Source of the DNA: Candidatus Binataceae bacterium | GTDB taxonomy: Bacteria; Desulfobacterota; Binatia; Binatales; Binataceae | DNA length: 64,000 nt | Direction: 5' to 3' | Assembly: GCA_035650475.1 (NCBI GenBank) | Contig: DASRHP010000009.1 | Coordinates: 424,545-488,544 of the forward strand | In this document: one piece after another, positions 51,139 to 58,980 of the stretch | Layout: each line of letters starts with the position of its first letter | Numbering within the stretch: the first letter of the stretch is position 1 | Made by a program: the position numbers and the translations under genes | Notes under the pieces: model-generated | Told to the model about the DNA's origin: nothing | Seen by the model: the letters and a program-made list of their open reading frames with translations, nothing else | Databases searched by the model: none

Positions 51139-52248
51139 ATGCTCGCCCGGCTCGGCAAGCCGCTTGGGGCGCTCGCGACCGCCGCCGCGCTGATCGCGCT
51201 CGTCCTGCTGGCGCTCGGCGCCTCGCCGCTCGGCGTCCTCGCCGCGCTATGGGAGGGCGCCTTCGGCAACTGGATCGCCGCGACCGATACGCTGGTCAAG
51301 GCGACGCCGCTGGTCTTCACTGGGCTTGCGGTCGCGATCGCTTTTCAGGGGGCGCTGTGGAACATCGGCGCCGACGGCCAGCTGCTGGTCGGCGCGCTCG
51401 CCGCCGGCGCGCTCGGCATCGCGCTCGACGGATGGCCGCGCGCGCCCGCGGTCGCCGCCGTGCTCGGATGCGGGGCGGGCGCGGGCGCGCTGTGGGGCGG
51501 GGTATGCGGATGGCTGCGGGAGCGGCGCGGGGTCAACGAGGTCATCAGCACGATCATGCTCAATTTCGTGGCCGCGCAGGCGCTGAGCCTCGCCGTGCAC
51601 GGTCCGCTGATGGAGTCCGCGCGGGCCTATCCGGAGAGCGCACCGATCGCGCGCGCGGCGGAGCTTTGGATGTTTGCGCCGCCGAGCCGCCTCAATGCCG
51701 GAATGATCCTGGCGATCGCGCTCGCCATCGTTGCAGGGCTCTGGCTTTTCCATAGCGGGAGCGGCTTTCATCTGCGCGCGATGGGCCGCAACCGGCGGGC
51801 GGCGGCGTTTTTCGCGATTCCGGTCGCGCGGCTCGGGGTATGGACGATGGCGCTGAGCGGCGCGCTGGCGGGGCTGGGCGGCGCGGTCCAGGTCAGCGCG
51901 ATCACCCATCGCCTGTACGAAGCCTTCTCGCCCGGATGGGGCTACGAGGCGGTAGCGGTGGCGCTGGTCGCGCGGCTCAATCCGCTCGGCGTGCTCGCCG
52001 CCGCGTTGCTCTTCGGCGCGCTCGACAACGGCTCGCAGGCGATGCAGCGCAGCCAGGGCGTGTCGCCCGAGCTGGTGCAGGTGATTCAGGGGATGGTGAT
52101 CCTGACCCTGCTCGCCTTCGACGCCGCCGCGTGGCCGGCCATTGGTCAGGCGTTATGGAGCGGCGGCGCCGCGCCGCCCGCCGAGCTGAACGGGGATGCG
52201 GCCGGCGCGCTCGCCGGCGCGGCGGCGGACGGAGGCGGCGATGCTTGA
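51139..52248 (+). CDS. ABC transporter permease, nucleoside/BmpA type (first of two)
   Basis: A 369-residue membrane protein of the BPD_transp_2 family with about nine helices. It has WNIGADGQLLVGALAAGALG and the EVISTIMLNF motif, typical of the nucleoside/simple-sugar (YufP/NupP-like) permease 1. The C-terminal 30 residues are Ala/Gly-rich. The ATG at 51139 directly follows an in-frame TTG. The second permease overlaps by 8 bases. No ATP-binding subunit or BmpA-type binding protein is encoded beside it. Confidence 0.88.
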   Translation: MLARLGKPLGALATAAALIALVLLALGASPLGVLAALWEGAFGNWIAATDTLVKATPLVFTGLAVAIAFQGALWNIGADGQLLVGALAAGALGIALDGWPRAPAVAAVLGCGAGAGALWGGVCGWLRERRGVNEVISTIMLNFVAAQALSLAVHGPLMESARAYPESAPIARAAELWMFAPPSRLNAGMILAIALAIVAGLWLFHSGSGFHLRAMGRNRRAAAFFAIPVARLGVWTMALSGALAGLGGAVQVSAITHRLYEAFSPGWGYEAVAVALVARLNPLGVLAAALLFGALDNGSQAMQRSQGVSPELVQVIQGMVILTLLAFDAAAWPAIGQALWSGGAAPPAELNGDAAGALAGAAADGGGDA

Positions 52249-53149
52249 GGCGTCGATCGCTTCGACGATCGCGATGGCGGCGCCGCTGCTGTTCGCGGCG
52301 CTGGGCGAGCTGCTGGTCGAGGAGAGCGGCGTCATCAATATCGGGATCGAGGGCGCGATGCTCGTCGGCGCGTTCTTCGCGTTGGCGGCGGCCTACTTCA
52401 CGCACAGCCTTGCGCTCGGCCTGCTCGCCGGCATCGCGGCGGCGGTCGCGCTCAACGCGCTGCTTGCGTTGCTGGTGGTCAATCTGGCGGTCAACCAGGT
52501 CGTCGCCGGCACCGCGCTCGACATTCTGGCGTTCGGAATCACCGGCGTCTTCTACCGCAGGATTTTCGGTGTCACCGGGCGCGCCTTCACGGTCAGGACG
52601 CTGGGCCCGGTCGCGCTTGGTCCGCTCGCGCGGCTGCCGCTGGTTGGCCGTGCGCTCTTCGATCACGACCTGCTGGTCTATTTCGCCTTCGCCCTGGTGC
52701 CCGCGGTTGCGTTCGTGATCGCGCGCACCCGCTACGGGCTTCGGCTGCGCGCGGCGGGCGAGCGGCCGGAGGCGGCCGATGCTCTCGGGCTGGGCGTCTA
52801 TCGCCTGCGCTGGCAGGCGCTCATCGCCTCAGGAGTGCTGACCGGGCTCGGCGGCGCGTTTCTCACCCTTGCCTATACCGGCACCTTCGTCGAGGGAATC
52901 ACCGCCGGGCGCGGATTCGTCGCGCTGGCGGTGGTTATCCTTGGGCGATGGAACGCATGGGGATGCGCGGCGGCTTCGGTGCTGTTCGGGGCCGCGATGG
53001 CTTTGCAGTTTGGGCTTCAGGCGCTCGGCACCGCGGTTCCCTACCAGGTGTTTCTCGCGCTGCCGTATGCGCTGACGCTGGTGGTGCTGGCCGGCTTCAG
53101 CGGCCAGGCTCAGGCGCCCAGCGCGCTCGGCGAACCGTACGTTGGCTAG
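52241..53149 (+). CDS. ABC transporter permease, nucleoside/BmpA type (second of two)
   Basis: A 302-residue permease with about eight helices. It has ALGELLVEESGVINIGIEGAML (in parts), the ANIG-type motif of permease 2, and LRLRAAGERPEAADALGLGVYRLR (in parts), the cytoplasmic coupling loop. It starts within the last codons of the first permease, so translational coupling is likely. Its end overlaps the minus-strand small membrane gene by 4 bases. Confidence 0.88.
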   Translation: MLEASIASTIAMAAPLLFAALGELLVEESGVINIGIEGAMLVGAFFALAAAYFTHSLALGLLAGIAAAVALNALLALLVVNLAVNQVVAGTALDILAFGITGVFYRRIFGVTGRAFTVRTLGPVALGPLARLPLVGRALFDHDLLVYFAFALVPAVAFVIARTRYGLRLRAAGERPEAADALGLGVYRLRWQALIASGVLTGLGGAFLTLAYTGTFVEGITAGRGFVALAVVILGRWNAWGCAAASVLFGAAMALQFGLQALGTAVPYQVFLALPYALTLVVLAGFSGQAQAPSALGEPYVG

Positions 53150-53499
53150 GCGCCCGGCCTGCGGCGTGTCGCGTGCGGCGCGATCCCCATCGCCTCCATG
53201 CGGCGATTAAAGCGCGGCCGCTTGTAAGCCATCGCAAGCATGAACGCCGCCAGATACACGATCCCGTGGGGGAGCAACAGCGTGGGCAGGAACAGAAACA
53301 CGATCGCTCCCGCGACCACCCATCCGAAGGTCCCCGCCTCCATCCAGATCGACAGCGCGGTGCGATTGGGCGCCGTCTCCATCCGTTCAAGGATACGCGC
53401 GCGCCACCTGAGCACCCGCGCGAATGGCACGAACATCACGACGCCGCCGGCGATCCCCAGCACCGCCGAAATCCATAGCCACTGATCCGTCCAGTCCAT
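53146..53499 (-). CDS. Small membrane protein of unknown function
   Basis: A 117-residue protein with three hydrophobic segments (about 7-27, 58-78 and 78-95) and basic termini (MDWTDQWLWISAVLGIAGG...). No family recognised. It is tail-to-tail with the second permease and lies 29 bases downstream of the next minus-strand gene, with which it may share a transcript. Confidence 0.6.
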   Translation of the reverse strand: MDWTDQWLWISAVLGIAGGVVMFVPFARVLRWRARILERMETAPNRTALSIWMEAGTFGWVVAGAIVFLFLPTLLLPHGIVYLAAFMLAMAYKRPRFNRRMEAMGIAPHATRRRPGA

Positions 53500-53528
53500 C
53501 GAGCGCGTCTTCGGCCCACGCCGCGCGG

Positions 53529-54236
53529 CTAGCGGCCCATCTCCTCGAGCAGCGCGCGGGCGCGCGCCTGCGCCTTGCGGATCACCTCGGCCTGGTCGCG
53601 ACGCTCGGGCAGCGCGCGCCCGACGAAGGCGGCGAGCTCCTCGCGATGGGCCGCGAGCGCGCGGCGCGCCTCGGCCGCGTTTGGGGACTTGTTGGCTTGC
53701 AGCTTGCGCGGCCCTTCGTGCCCGCCCTCGGAGAAGTACCAGTCCTTGAAGTGCCCGCGGAACCCCGCGCGAAACATCAGCGCCCCGAGATAACTCGCCG
53801 CCGGCGGCACCCGAAGGACGAGCGCGGCGAAGGTCTCCTCCTGCCCGGCGTTTTCGTAGTCGACCATCATGTGGCCGCCGGGCGGGACGAGCTCGCCCAC
53901 GGCCTCGACGGCCCCCGCCTCGAGCCCCTCGGCGCGCGCGTCGAGCCTTTTGTCCGAGGCAAGCTCAACCTCGGGATAAAGCCGACATTCGAACCACGGT
54001 GCGACGCCGCGGCCGCCGGCGCTGACGATGCCCGTCATCAGCGGGCCGCGCGAGACGGCGCCTTCGCGCGCGGCCACGGCGAGCGTGAAGTAGAACCATC
54101 CGGTGCGCACCTTGACCGGCCGCACGCTGGTCAGCTTGAGGGTGAAGCGGCCGAGCCGGCGTCCCTCGAGTTGTTGGGCAAGGAGTTGGGCGCGGGGCCT
54201 GTCGGCGGGCATCTTGTTTGATGGCGTCGGACGCAT
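53529..54236 (-). CDS. Soluble hypothetical protein
   Basis: A 235-residue protein without signal peptide or membrane helices. Notable stretches are GWFYFTLAVAAREG, HMMVDYENAGQEETFAAL and HFKDWYFSEGGHEGPRKL, and the last 50 residues are helical and charged. I do not recognise the family with confidence. The ATG at 54236 lies only 5 bases after TATAGT on the minus strand, so the message could be nearly leaderless; another ATG is 24 bases further in. It is divergent from the small cysteine-rich gene. Confidence 0.6.
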   Translation of the reverse strand: MRPTPSNKMPADRPRAQLLAQQLEGRRLGRFTLKLTSVRPVKVRTGWFYFTLAVAAREGAVSRGPLMTGIVSAGGRGVAPWFECRLYPEVELASDKRLDARAEGLEAGAVEAVGELVPPGGHMMVDYENAGQEETFAALVLRVPPAASYLGALMFRAGFRGHFKDWYFSEGGHEGPRKLQANKSPNAAEARRALAAHREELAAFVGRALPERRDQAEVIRKAQARARALLEEMGR

Positions 54237-54285
54237 AGACTACTATAAAAGCCGCTGTTATACACACGGCGTTTGCTTTTTTGTG

Positions 54286-54585
54286 ATGCGGGATCCGTCG
54301 CTCAGCTCGTCCCGGTTTCCGACCGCGCTCTGCGGCACGTGCGCGCGAGACGTGCTCGTTTACGTCGCCCTCGACGAAGCAGAGCGCGAGCGGCGTTACT
54401 GCGTGCATTGCGATTCACCGGTGGACGCGCAACTTAGATGGGTGACGGCCGCGCAACTCGAGGCAGAGGGCTATCACTTTGGCACTCCGCCGCCGCGCTC
54501 GGCGGGCGGAGGATGCGGCGGCGGATGCGGGACGTGTGGGACGCGTGCCCACCTGGGAGGCGTACCTGGCATCGCCGCGCGCTGA
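54286..54585 (+). CDS. Small zinc-ribbon/Cys-rich protein
   Basis: A 99-residue protein with CGTCARD and CVHCDSP zinc-ribbon-like knuckles (about residues 16-43) and a C-terminal GGGCGGGCGTCGTRA patch, similar in style to the tail of the FmdB protein at 21928. The ATG at 54286 follows a T-rich stretch with no clear ribosome-binding site (a GTG immediately precedes it). It lies 22 bases before the FBPase gene and may be co-transcribed. Confidence 0.6.
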   Translation: MRDPSLSSSRFPTALCGTCARDVLVYVALDEAERERRYCVHCDSPVDAQLRWVTAAQLEAEGYHFGTPPPRSAGGGCGGGCGTCGTRAHLGGVPGIAAR

Positions 54586-54607
54586 TCAGGCGGGAGGATC
54601 GCAGAGC

Positions 54608-55744
54608 ATGAAGACTACACTTTCGGTAATCAAAGCGGACGTCGGGTCGATCGGCGGGCATATCAAGCCCTCGGCCCGGCTCAAGGAGACCATCGAACAA
54701 CACGTGCGCGAGCACGGCAAGAAGCTGCTCACCGACCTGTACGTCAGCTCGACCGGCGACGACGTGGCCCTGCTGATGGCTCATCAGCGCGGAGTGAACG
54801 ATTCCAAGATTCACGAGCTGGCGTGGGACGCATTCATGGCGGGCACCAAGGTCGCGCGCGCGCAAGGGCTCTACGGCGCCGGCCAGGATCTGCTCAAGGA
54901 CGCCTTTTCAGGCAACGTGCGCGGCCTGGGGCCGGCCTCGTGCGAGATGGAGTTCGAGGAGCGCCCCAACGAGCCGTTCCTGTTCTTCGCCGCCGACAAG
55001 ACCGATCCCGGCGCCTACAACCTGCCGCTGTACCTGGCGTTTGCCGATCCGATGCACTGCGCGGGGCTGCTGCTGTCGCCCAAGATGGCCAAGGGCTTCA
55101 CTTACACCATCATGGACGTCAACCACACCGAGGGCGATCGCATCATCGAGCTCAACGCGCCCGAGGAGATGTACGACATCGCCTGCCTGCTGCGCGATAA
55201 CGAGCGCTTCGTGGTCGAATCGATCCGCTCGCGCGCCAATAACGACGTCGCCGCCGTGGTCTCGACCTCGCGCCTGCACAATATCGCCGGCACCTACACC
55301 GGCAAGGACGACCCGGTCGCGCTGGTCCGCACGCAGGGCAACTTCCCGGCCACGGGCGAGGTGCTTTCGCCATACCGTATCGGACACTATGTGGCGGGCA
55401 CGATGCGCGGCAGCCATCATGGACCGCTGATGCCGGTCAAGCTGAACTCGACGATCTCGTTCTTCGACGGCCCGGCGGTGGTGAGCTGCGCGGCCTTTTG
55501 CGTGCACGAGGGCAAGTTCACGGAGGCGGTGGACGCTTTCGACCATCCGTTCTGGGACTGGGTGCGCAACAACGTCTCGCAGAAAGCGGCTGAAATCCGC
55601 AACCAGGGCTTCTCGGGTCCCGCGATGCTGCCGTACACGGAACTGGAGTATGGCGGCGTGGTTGAAAAGATGGGCCAGCTCGACCATCGCTTCACCGTGC
55701 GCAAGGAAGGCGTGGGCAACGGGCGCAAGAAGAAGGCGGCCTGA
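54608..55744 (+). CDS. fbp: Class V fructose-1,6-bisphosphate aldolase/phosphatase (archaeal-type Fbp)
   Basis: A 378-residue protein of the bifunctional archaeal-type FBPase family, which condenses triose phosphates and removes a phosphate to give fructose-6-phosphate in gluconeogenesis. It begins MKTTLSVIKADVGSIGGHIK, the family signature, with Asp and His metal ligands. Internal landmarks are LLTDLYVSSTGDDVALL (in parts), GAYNLPLYLAFADPMHCAGLLL (in parts) and NSTISFFDGPAVVSCAAF (in parts). The enzyme is common in thermophilic and deep-branching lineages. A GGAGG lies 13-17 bases before the ATG. A terminator follows. Confidence 0.93.
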   Translation: MKTTLSVIKADVGSIGGHIKPSARLKETIEQHVREHGKKLLTDLYVSSTGDDVALLMAHQRGVNDSKIHELAWDAFMAGTKVARAQGLYGAGQDLLKDAFSGNVRGLGPASCEMEFEERPNEPFLFFAADKTDPGAYNLPLYLAFADPMHCAGLLLSPKMAKGFTYTIMDVNHTEGDRIIELNAPEEMYDIACLLRDNERFVVESIRSRANNDVAAVVSTSRLHNIAGTYTGKDDPVALVRTQGNFPATGEVLSPYRIGHYVAGTMRGSHHGPLMPVKLNSTISFFDGPAVVSCAAFCVHEGKFTEAVDAFDHPFWDWVRNNVSQKAAEIRNQGFSGPAMLPYTELEYGGVVEKMGQLDHRFTVRKEGVGNGRKKKAA

Positions 55745-55807
55745 GGCGCGCCGTCCGGATGGGGGGCGCGCGGCATCCGCGGACGCACGGATTCGCTGGA
55801 TAGTCAA

Positions 55808-55838
55808 GAAGGGCGCCGCTTGCGGCGCCCTTCGTTTT
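55808..55838 (+). terminator. Rho-independent terminator of fbp
   Basis: A perfect 11-base stem GAAGGGCGCCG / CGGCGCCCTTC with CTTG loop is followed by GTTTTG. It ends the fbp transcript before the DUF190 gene. Confidence 0.85.
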
Positions 55839-55907
55839 GCCCGTAATCATTCGGAGCGCGCGCTGACGGCGGGCACCAACGTCCGCCGGGGCGCACGCGA
55901 TAACGCG

Positions 55908-56240
55908 ATGTTCACCGGCAGGGGCAGACAGCTCACCATCTACCTCGGAGAGAGCGACCTGCACCGCCATCAAGCGCTCTACACGGCGATCGTCGAGCTG
56001 CTGCGGCGCGAGGGGCTCAGCGGCGCCACTGTCATCCGCGGCGCCGCCGGCTTCGGGATGTCGAGCGTGGTCCACACATCGGCCGTGCTGCGCCTGTCGA
56101 TGGATCTGCCAATGGTGGTCACCGTGGTCGACCGCCCCGAGCGCATCGAACGCATCATCCCGAAGCTCGTCGAGATGGCGCCCGCCTCGCTGATCACCGC
56201 GCACGACGTCGAGGTCGTCCACGCGGGGTCGCCGACGTGA
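55908..56240 (+). CDS. DUF190 protein of the CrcB cluster
   Basis: A 110-residue DUF190 domain protein (LTIYLGESDLHRHQALYTAIVELLRREGLSGATVIRGAAGFG, in parts), a ferredoxin-like fold often found beside CrcB fluoride channels and presumably a regulatory subunit. The ATG at 55908 opens a three-gene unit with a CBS protein and crcB that overlap or nearly touch. A fluoride riboswitch was looked for and not found upstream. Confidence 0.85.
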   Translation: MFTGRGRQLTIYLGESDLHRHQALYTAIVELLRREGLSGATVIRGAAGFGMSSVVHTSAVLRLSMDLPMVVTVVDRPERIERIIPKLVEMAPASLITAHDVEVVHAGSPT

Positions 56241-56446
56241 TGACGCGCGAGGTCGTCACCCTGCGCGAGGAGATGTCGGTGGCCAGCGCGCTGGCGCTCT
56301 CTGCCGAGCGCGGCGTTAAGCGCATCCCGGTGGTCGACGCCGACGGGCGGCTGGTGGGAATCATCGGGCGCACGGAGCTGATGCGGGCGCTGTTGGGTAC
56401 GGACGGCGCTTCCGACGAATCTCTGGAGCGCACCGGAGCCGGCTGA
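56240..56446 (+). CDS. Single-CBS-domain protein
   Basis: A 68-residue protein holding one CBS motif (VKRIPVVDADGRLVGIIGRTELMRALL, in parts). CBS domains normally act as pairs, so this must dimerise to form a ligand pocket. Its start overlaps the DUF190 stop by one base (TGATG) and it ends 1 base before the crcB GTG, so it is coupled to both. Nucleotide sensing for the channel is possible. Confidence 0.75.
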   Translation: MTREVVTLREEMSVASALALSAERGVKRIPVVDADGRLVGIIGRTELMRALLGTDGASDESLERTGAG

Positions 56447-56447
56447 C

Positions 56448-56822
56448 GTGAGCGCCCTGCTGTGGGTCGGGCTGGGCGGCTTTCTCGGGGCCAACGCGCG
56501 TTACCTGCTCGGCGGATGGGTGGCCACACGGTGGGGTGCGCCCTTTCCGTGGGGCACCTTCGTCATCAACGTCTCCGGCAGCTTCATTCTCGGCTTCTTC
56601 CTCGCCTTTGCGCAGGAGCGTCCGTGGGTGGCGCCAGGCGCGCGGTTGCTGTTCGCGGTCGGCTTCGTCGGCGCTTACACCACGTTTTCGACCTACACCT
56701 ATGAATCGCTGCGCCTGCTCCAGGACGGCCAGGTTGCGCTCGCCGCGTTCAATATCGTGGGCAGCCTGATCAGCGGGCTGGCGGCGGTCTTCGCCGGCGC
56801 CGCGCTGGGCAGCGCAGTGTAG
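56448..56822 (+). CDS. crcB: Fluoride channel CrcB (Fluc)
   Basis: A 124-residue four-helix membrane protein. It has GANARYLLGGW, PWGTFVINVSGSFILGFF and VGAYTTFSTYTYE, the Fluc signatures that line the pore and bind the central sodium. Dimers export fluoride down its gradient. Start is GTG at 56448. Translational overlap with the DUF190 and CBS genes suggests they form one functional unit. Confidence 0.93.
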   Translation: MSALLWVGLGGFLGANARYLLGGWVATRWGAPFPWGTFVINVSGSFILGFFLAFAQERPWVAPGARLLFAVGFVGAYTTFSTYTYESLRLLQDGQVALAAFNIVGSLISGLAAVFAGAALGSAV

Positions 56823-57063
56823 AGCCGCCGATCCGTCCCGTATCGGACATCGCCAAAGCAAAGTCGAGACACTGAGACAGTCGCGCTGAAAGGCCGGCGG
56901 AGCTTTTCCTTCTGACCCGCGTGCGGCCGCGCCGTTGGCCTGCGGGAGCCGTCGCGTGGGGCGCGCGGCTATGGTTTCTCAAAGTATGCGTCACGCCCAG
57001 GCCGAGGCGCGAACGGCTGCTCGCGGCATGCGCCTTGCCCTTGAGCAGGGCGGGGCCGTGTCT

Positions 57064-58809
57064 ATGAAGAAAAGCATTCTGACTCTCATCGCGGGCGCAG
57101 TGTTCGCCCTGGCAGCCGTTGTCGGCGCTGCGCATGCGCAGCAATCGCCGCCGGGGATGAGTGGGCACCCGCGCGAAACCCCGAGCGTCAACCGCGGCGG
57201 GGACGGCCCGGCGGCCTCTCCGTTTGAAGTGACGCTCGCCGCCTTGCCGCAGATAAGCGCGGCGGAGGTCGCGCTGCGTCCGGCGGCGCCACCGCTCGGA
57301 ACCGGCGTCAGCGCGGCGGAATTCGCGCAGCGCAAGATGGCGGCGGATTACCAGTCGCAGATGGCCGCCGGCACCGCAGGCGAGACGGCCCCGCCCAGGG
57401 CCGTCGGCGCGGGAGGAGCGAAGGTTCCGCCCGCCACCGGCTTTTCGGCACTCAAGCACGGATGCGCGGGGACGAGCTTTGTGCCGCCCGACCAGGGGCT
57501 TGCGGTCAATCAGACGTATGTCTTCGAGATGGTCAACGCGTGCGTGGCGGTCTATGACAAGGTGGGCGCGATGCAGGCCGGGTTTCCCAAGAGCCTAAAC
57601 GCCTTTTTCGGACTTGGCGCGAGCGCGTTTACCTATGACCCGCGCGCGATCTATGACTGGGCCAACAACCGCTTCATCGCAATCGCCACTCGCTCGGGCA
57701 GCTCGATCAAGCCGCAGATTCTCCTTGCGGTGAGCCAGACCAACAATCCGCTCGGCGGTTGGAATATCTACAAGTTCAACGGTCCCGCCGAAACGCTCAC
57801 CGGCGAGCTAACCGACTTTCCGCAGCTCGGCCAGGATCGGAGCGCCGTTTATATCAGTTTCAATCGCTTCACCGCCGGATTGAGTTTCGTCGACGCGCGC
57901 TTGATGATCATCCCGAAGTCGAAATTGTACGCTGGGCTGAGCACCGGCTATTTCTGGTTTTTCAACTTCAACGTGGGCGGAACGCAAGTCGACACCGTTG
58001 AGCCGGCCAACGAATTCTCGCCCTCCGACCATCCACGCGCCGAGTTCCTGCTCAACTCCTACAACATCAAGTTTGGCGGCGGCCAATGTTCGACCGCCTG
58101 CAACGGGCTTGTCGTATGGGCGATCTCCAACCCGCTGGCGACGTCCGCCTCGGGGCCAGAGGCCAGCGGAGTTACCGTCGCCACCGCGAACGACTATCGC
58201 CTGCCGCCCAACGCTTCGCAGCCGGCCTGCAGCAACTGTATCCAGACCAACGACGTGCGCATCTCGGGCGGCGTCACCTATCATGCCGGTAGCCTCTTCG
58301 GCTCGCTCAACACAGCCTCGGGTAGCGCCTCGGGCTCCCACGTGCTGTGGTTCGAGGTCAAGCCGGTGCTCAACGACAACGGCTCAACTTGCGGCAGCAC
58401 CAATCTGTGCCCGGACATCACTGACGCCGAAGTGGTCAACGAGGACTGCTACCTGTGCGGCGCTAGCGGTGATTGGTACTATGCCACACTCCAGCCCGAT
58501 CTGGAGAATAACGTGGCGATGGTCTTCAATTATTCAGACACGACACACGCGCCGTCGCTGGCGTACACCGGGCGGCGCGCGACCTACGGCGTCAATTTGA
58601 TGCATGACGCGGGGATCTATCTGGTCAACCCCGTTGCCAGCTATACACTCGGCAGCTCGCCGAGGCGGTGGGGTGACTACAGCGCGACCGCGCCCGACCT
58701 GAGCAGCGCCGCGTCACAGGTCTGGTTTGCCGGCGAATACTCGAACGCGGCAGGCGTTTGGAGGACGGTGGTCGGGCACAACTCCTTCAACAAGATCGCA
58801 TATCCTTAG
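57064..58809 (+). CDS. Exported cysteine-rich protein, paralogue A
   Basis: A 581-residue exported protein: signal peptide MKKSILTLIAGAVFALAAVV...AHAQ (to about residue 26), a low-complexity Ala/Pro region (30-130), then a beta-rich body. Landmarks are PPDQGLAVNQTYVFEMVN, DPRAIYDWANNRFIAIAT, FPQLGQDRSAVYISFNRF and FSPSDHPRAEFL, suggesting repeated blades of a propeller-like fold. Ten cysteines are conserved with paralogue B and may form disulfides. The family and function are not recognised. The ATG at 57064 begins the signal peptide and has only a weak upstream site. 241 bases separate it from crcB, and a terminator follows. Confidence 0.75.
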   Translation: MKKSILTLIAGAVFALAAVVGAAHAQQSPPGMSGHPRETPSVNRGGDGPAASPFEVTLAALPQISAAEVALRPAAPPLGTGVSAAEFAQRKMAADYQSQMAAGTAGETAPPRAVGAGGAKVPPATGFSALKHGCAGTSFVPPDQGLAVNQTYVFEMVNACVAVYDKVGAMQAGFPKSLNAFFGLGASAFTYDPRAIYDWANNRFIAIATRSGSSIKPQILLAVSQTNNPLGGWNIYKFNGPAETLTGELTDFPQLGQDRSAVYISFNRFTAGLSFVDARLMIIPKSKLYAGLSTGYFWFFNFNVGGTQVDTVEPANEFSPSDHPRAEFLLNSYNIKFGGGQCSTACNGLVVWAISNPLATSASGPEASGVTVATANDYRLPPNASQPACSNCIQTNDVRISGGVTYHAGSLFGSLNTASGSASGSHVLWFEVKPVLNDNGSTCGSTNLCPDITDAEVVNEDCYLCGASGDWYYATLQPDLENNVAMVFNYSDTTHAPSLAYTGRRATYGVNLMHDAGIYLVNPVASYTLGSSPRRWGDYSATAPDLSSAASQVWFAGEYSNAAGVWRTVVGHNSFNKIAYP

Positions 58810-58839
58810 GCCTTGAAGGTCTAGACAAGGCAAAGACCG

Positions 58840-58873
58840 GCGAGGCTGCCGACAAGCAGCCTCGCTCTTTTTT
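58840..58873 (+). terminator. Rho-independent terminator after paralogue A
   Basis: GCGAGGCTGC / GCAGCCTCGC, a 10-base stem with a 6-base loop, is followed by TCTTTTTT. It isolates paralogue A from paralogue B. Confidence 0.9.
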
Positions 58874-58980
58874 ACATTTTTTCCGTACCAAGCAGTGAAA
58901 TGGCTGGTAGTTTAGCTTTCCAAACGCTATATCGATAAACTAGCCGTCCAATAGCTCTGACGGAGGGAGGATTGACCTGG

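Noticed and set aside
55745..55907. Fluoride (crcB) riboswitch before the DUF190 gene
   Set aside because: No GGCGAUGGNGUUCGCC-like stem and no matching CUGAUG segment could be found; only the fbp terminator is clear.
58901..58917. Sigma-54-like sequence before exported paralogue B (TGGCTGGTAGTTTAGCT)
   Set aside because: The GG to GC distance is off by one base and the region is better explained as an AT-rich vegetative promoter area.
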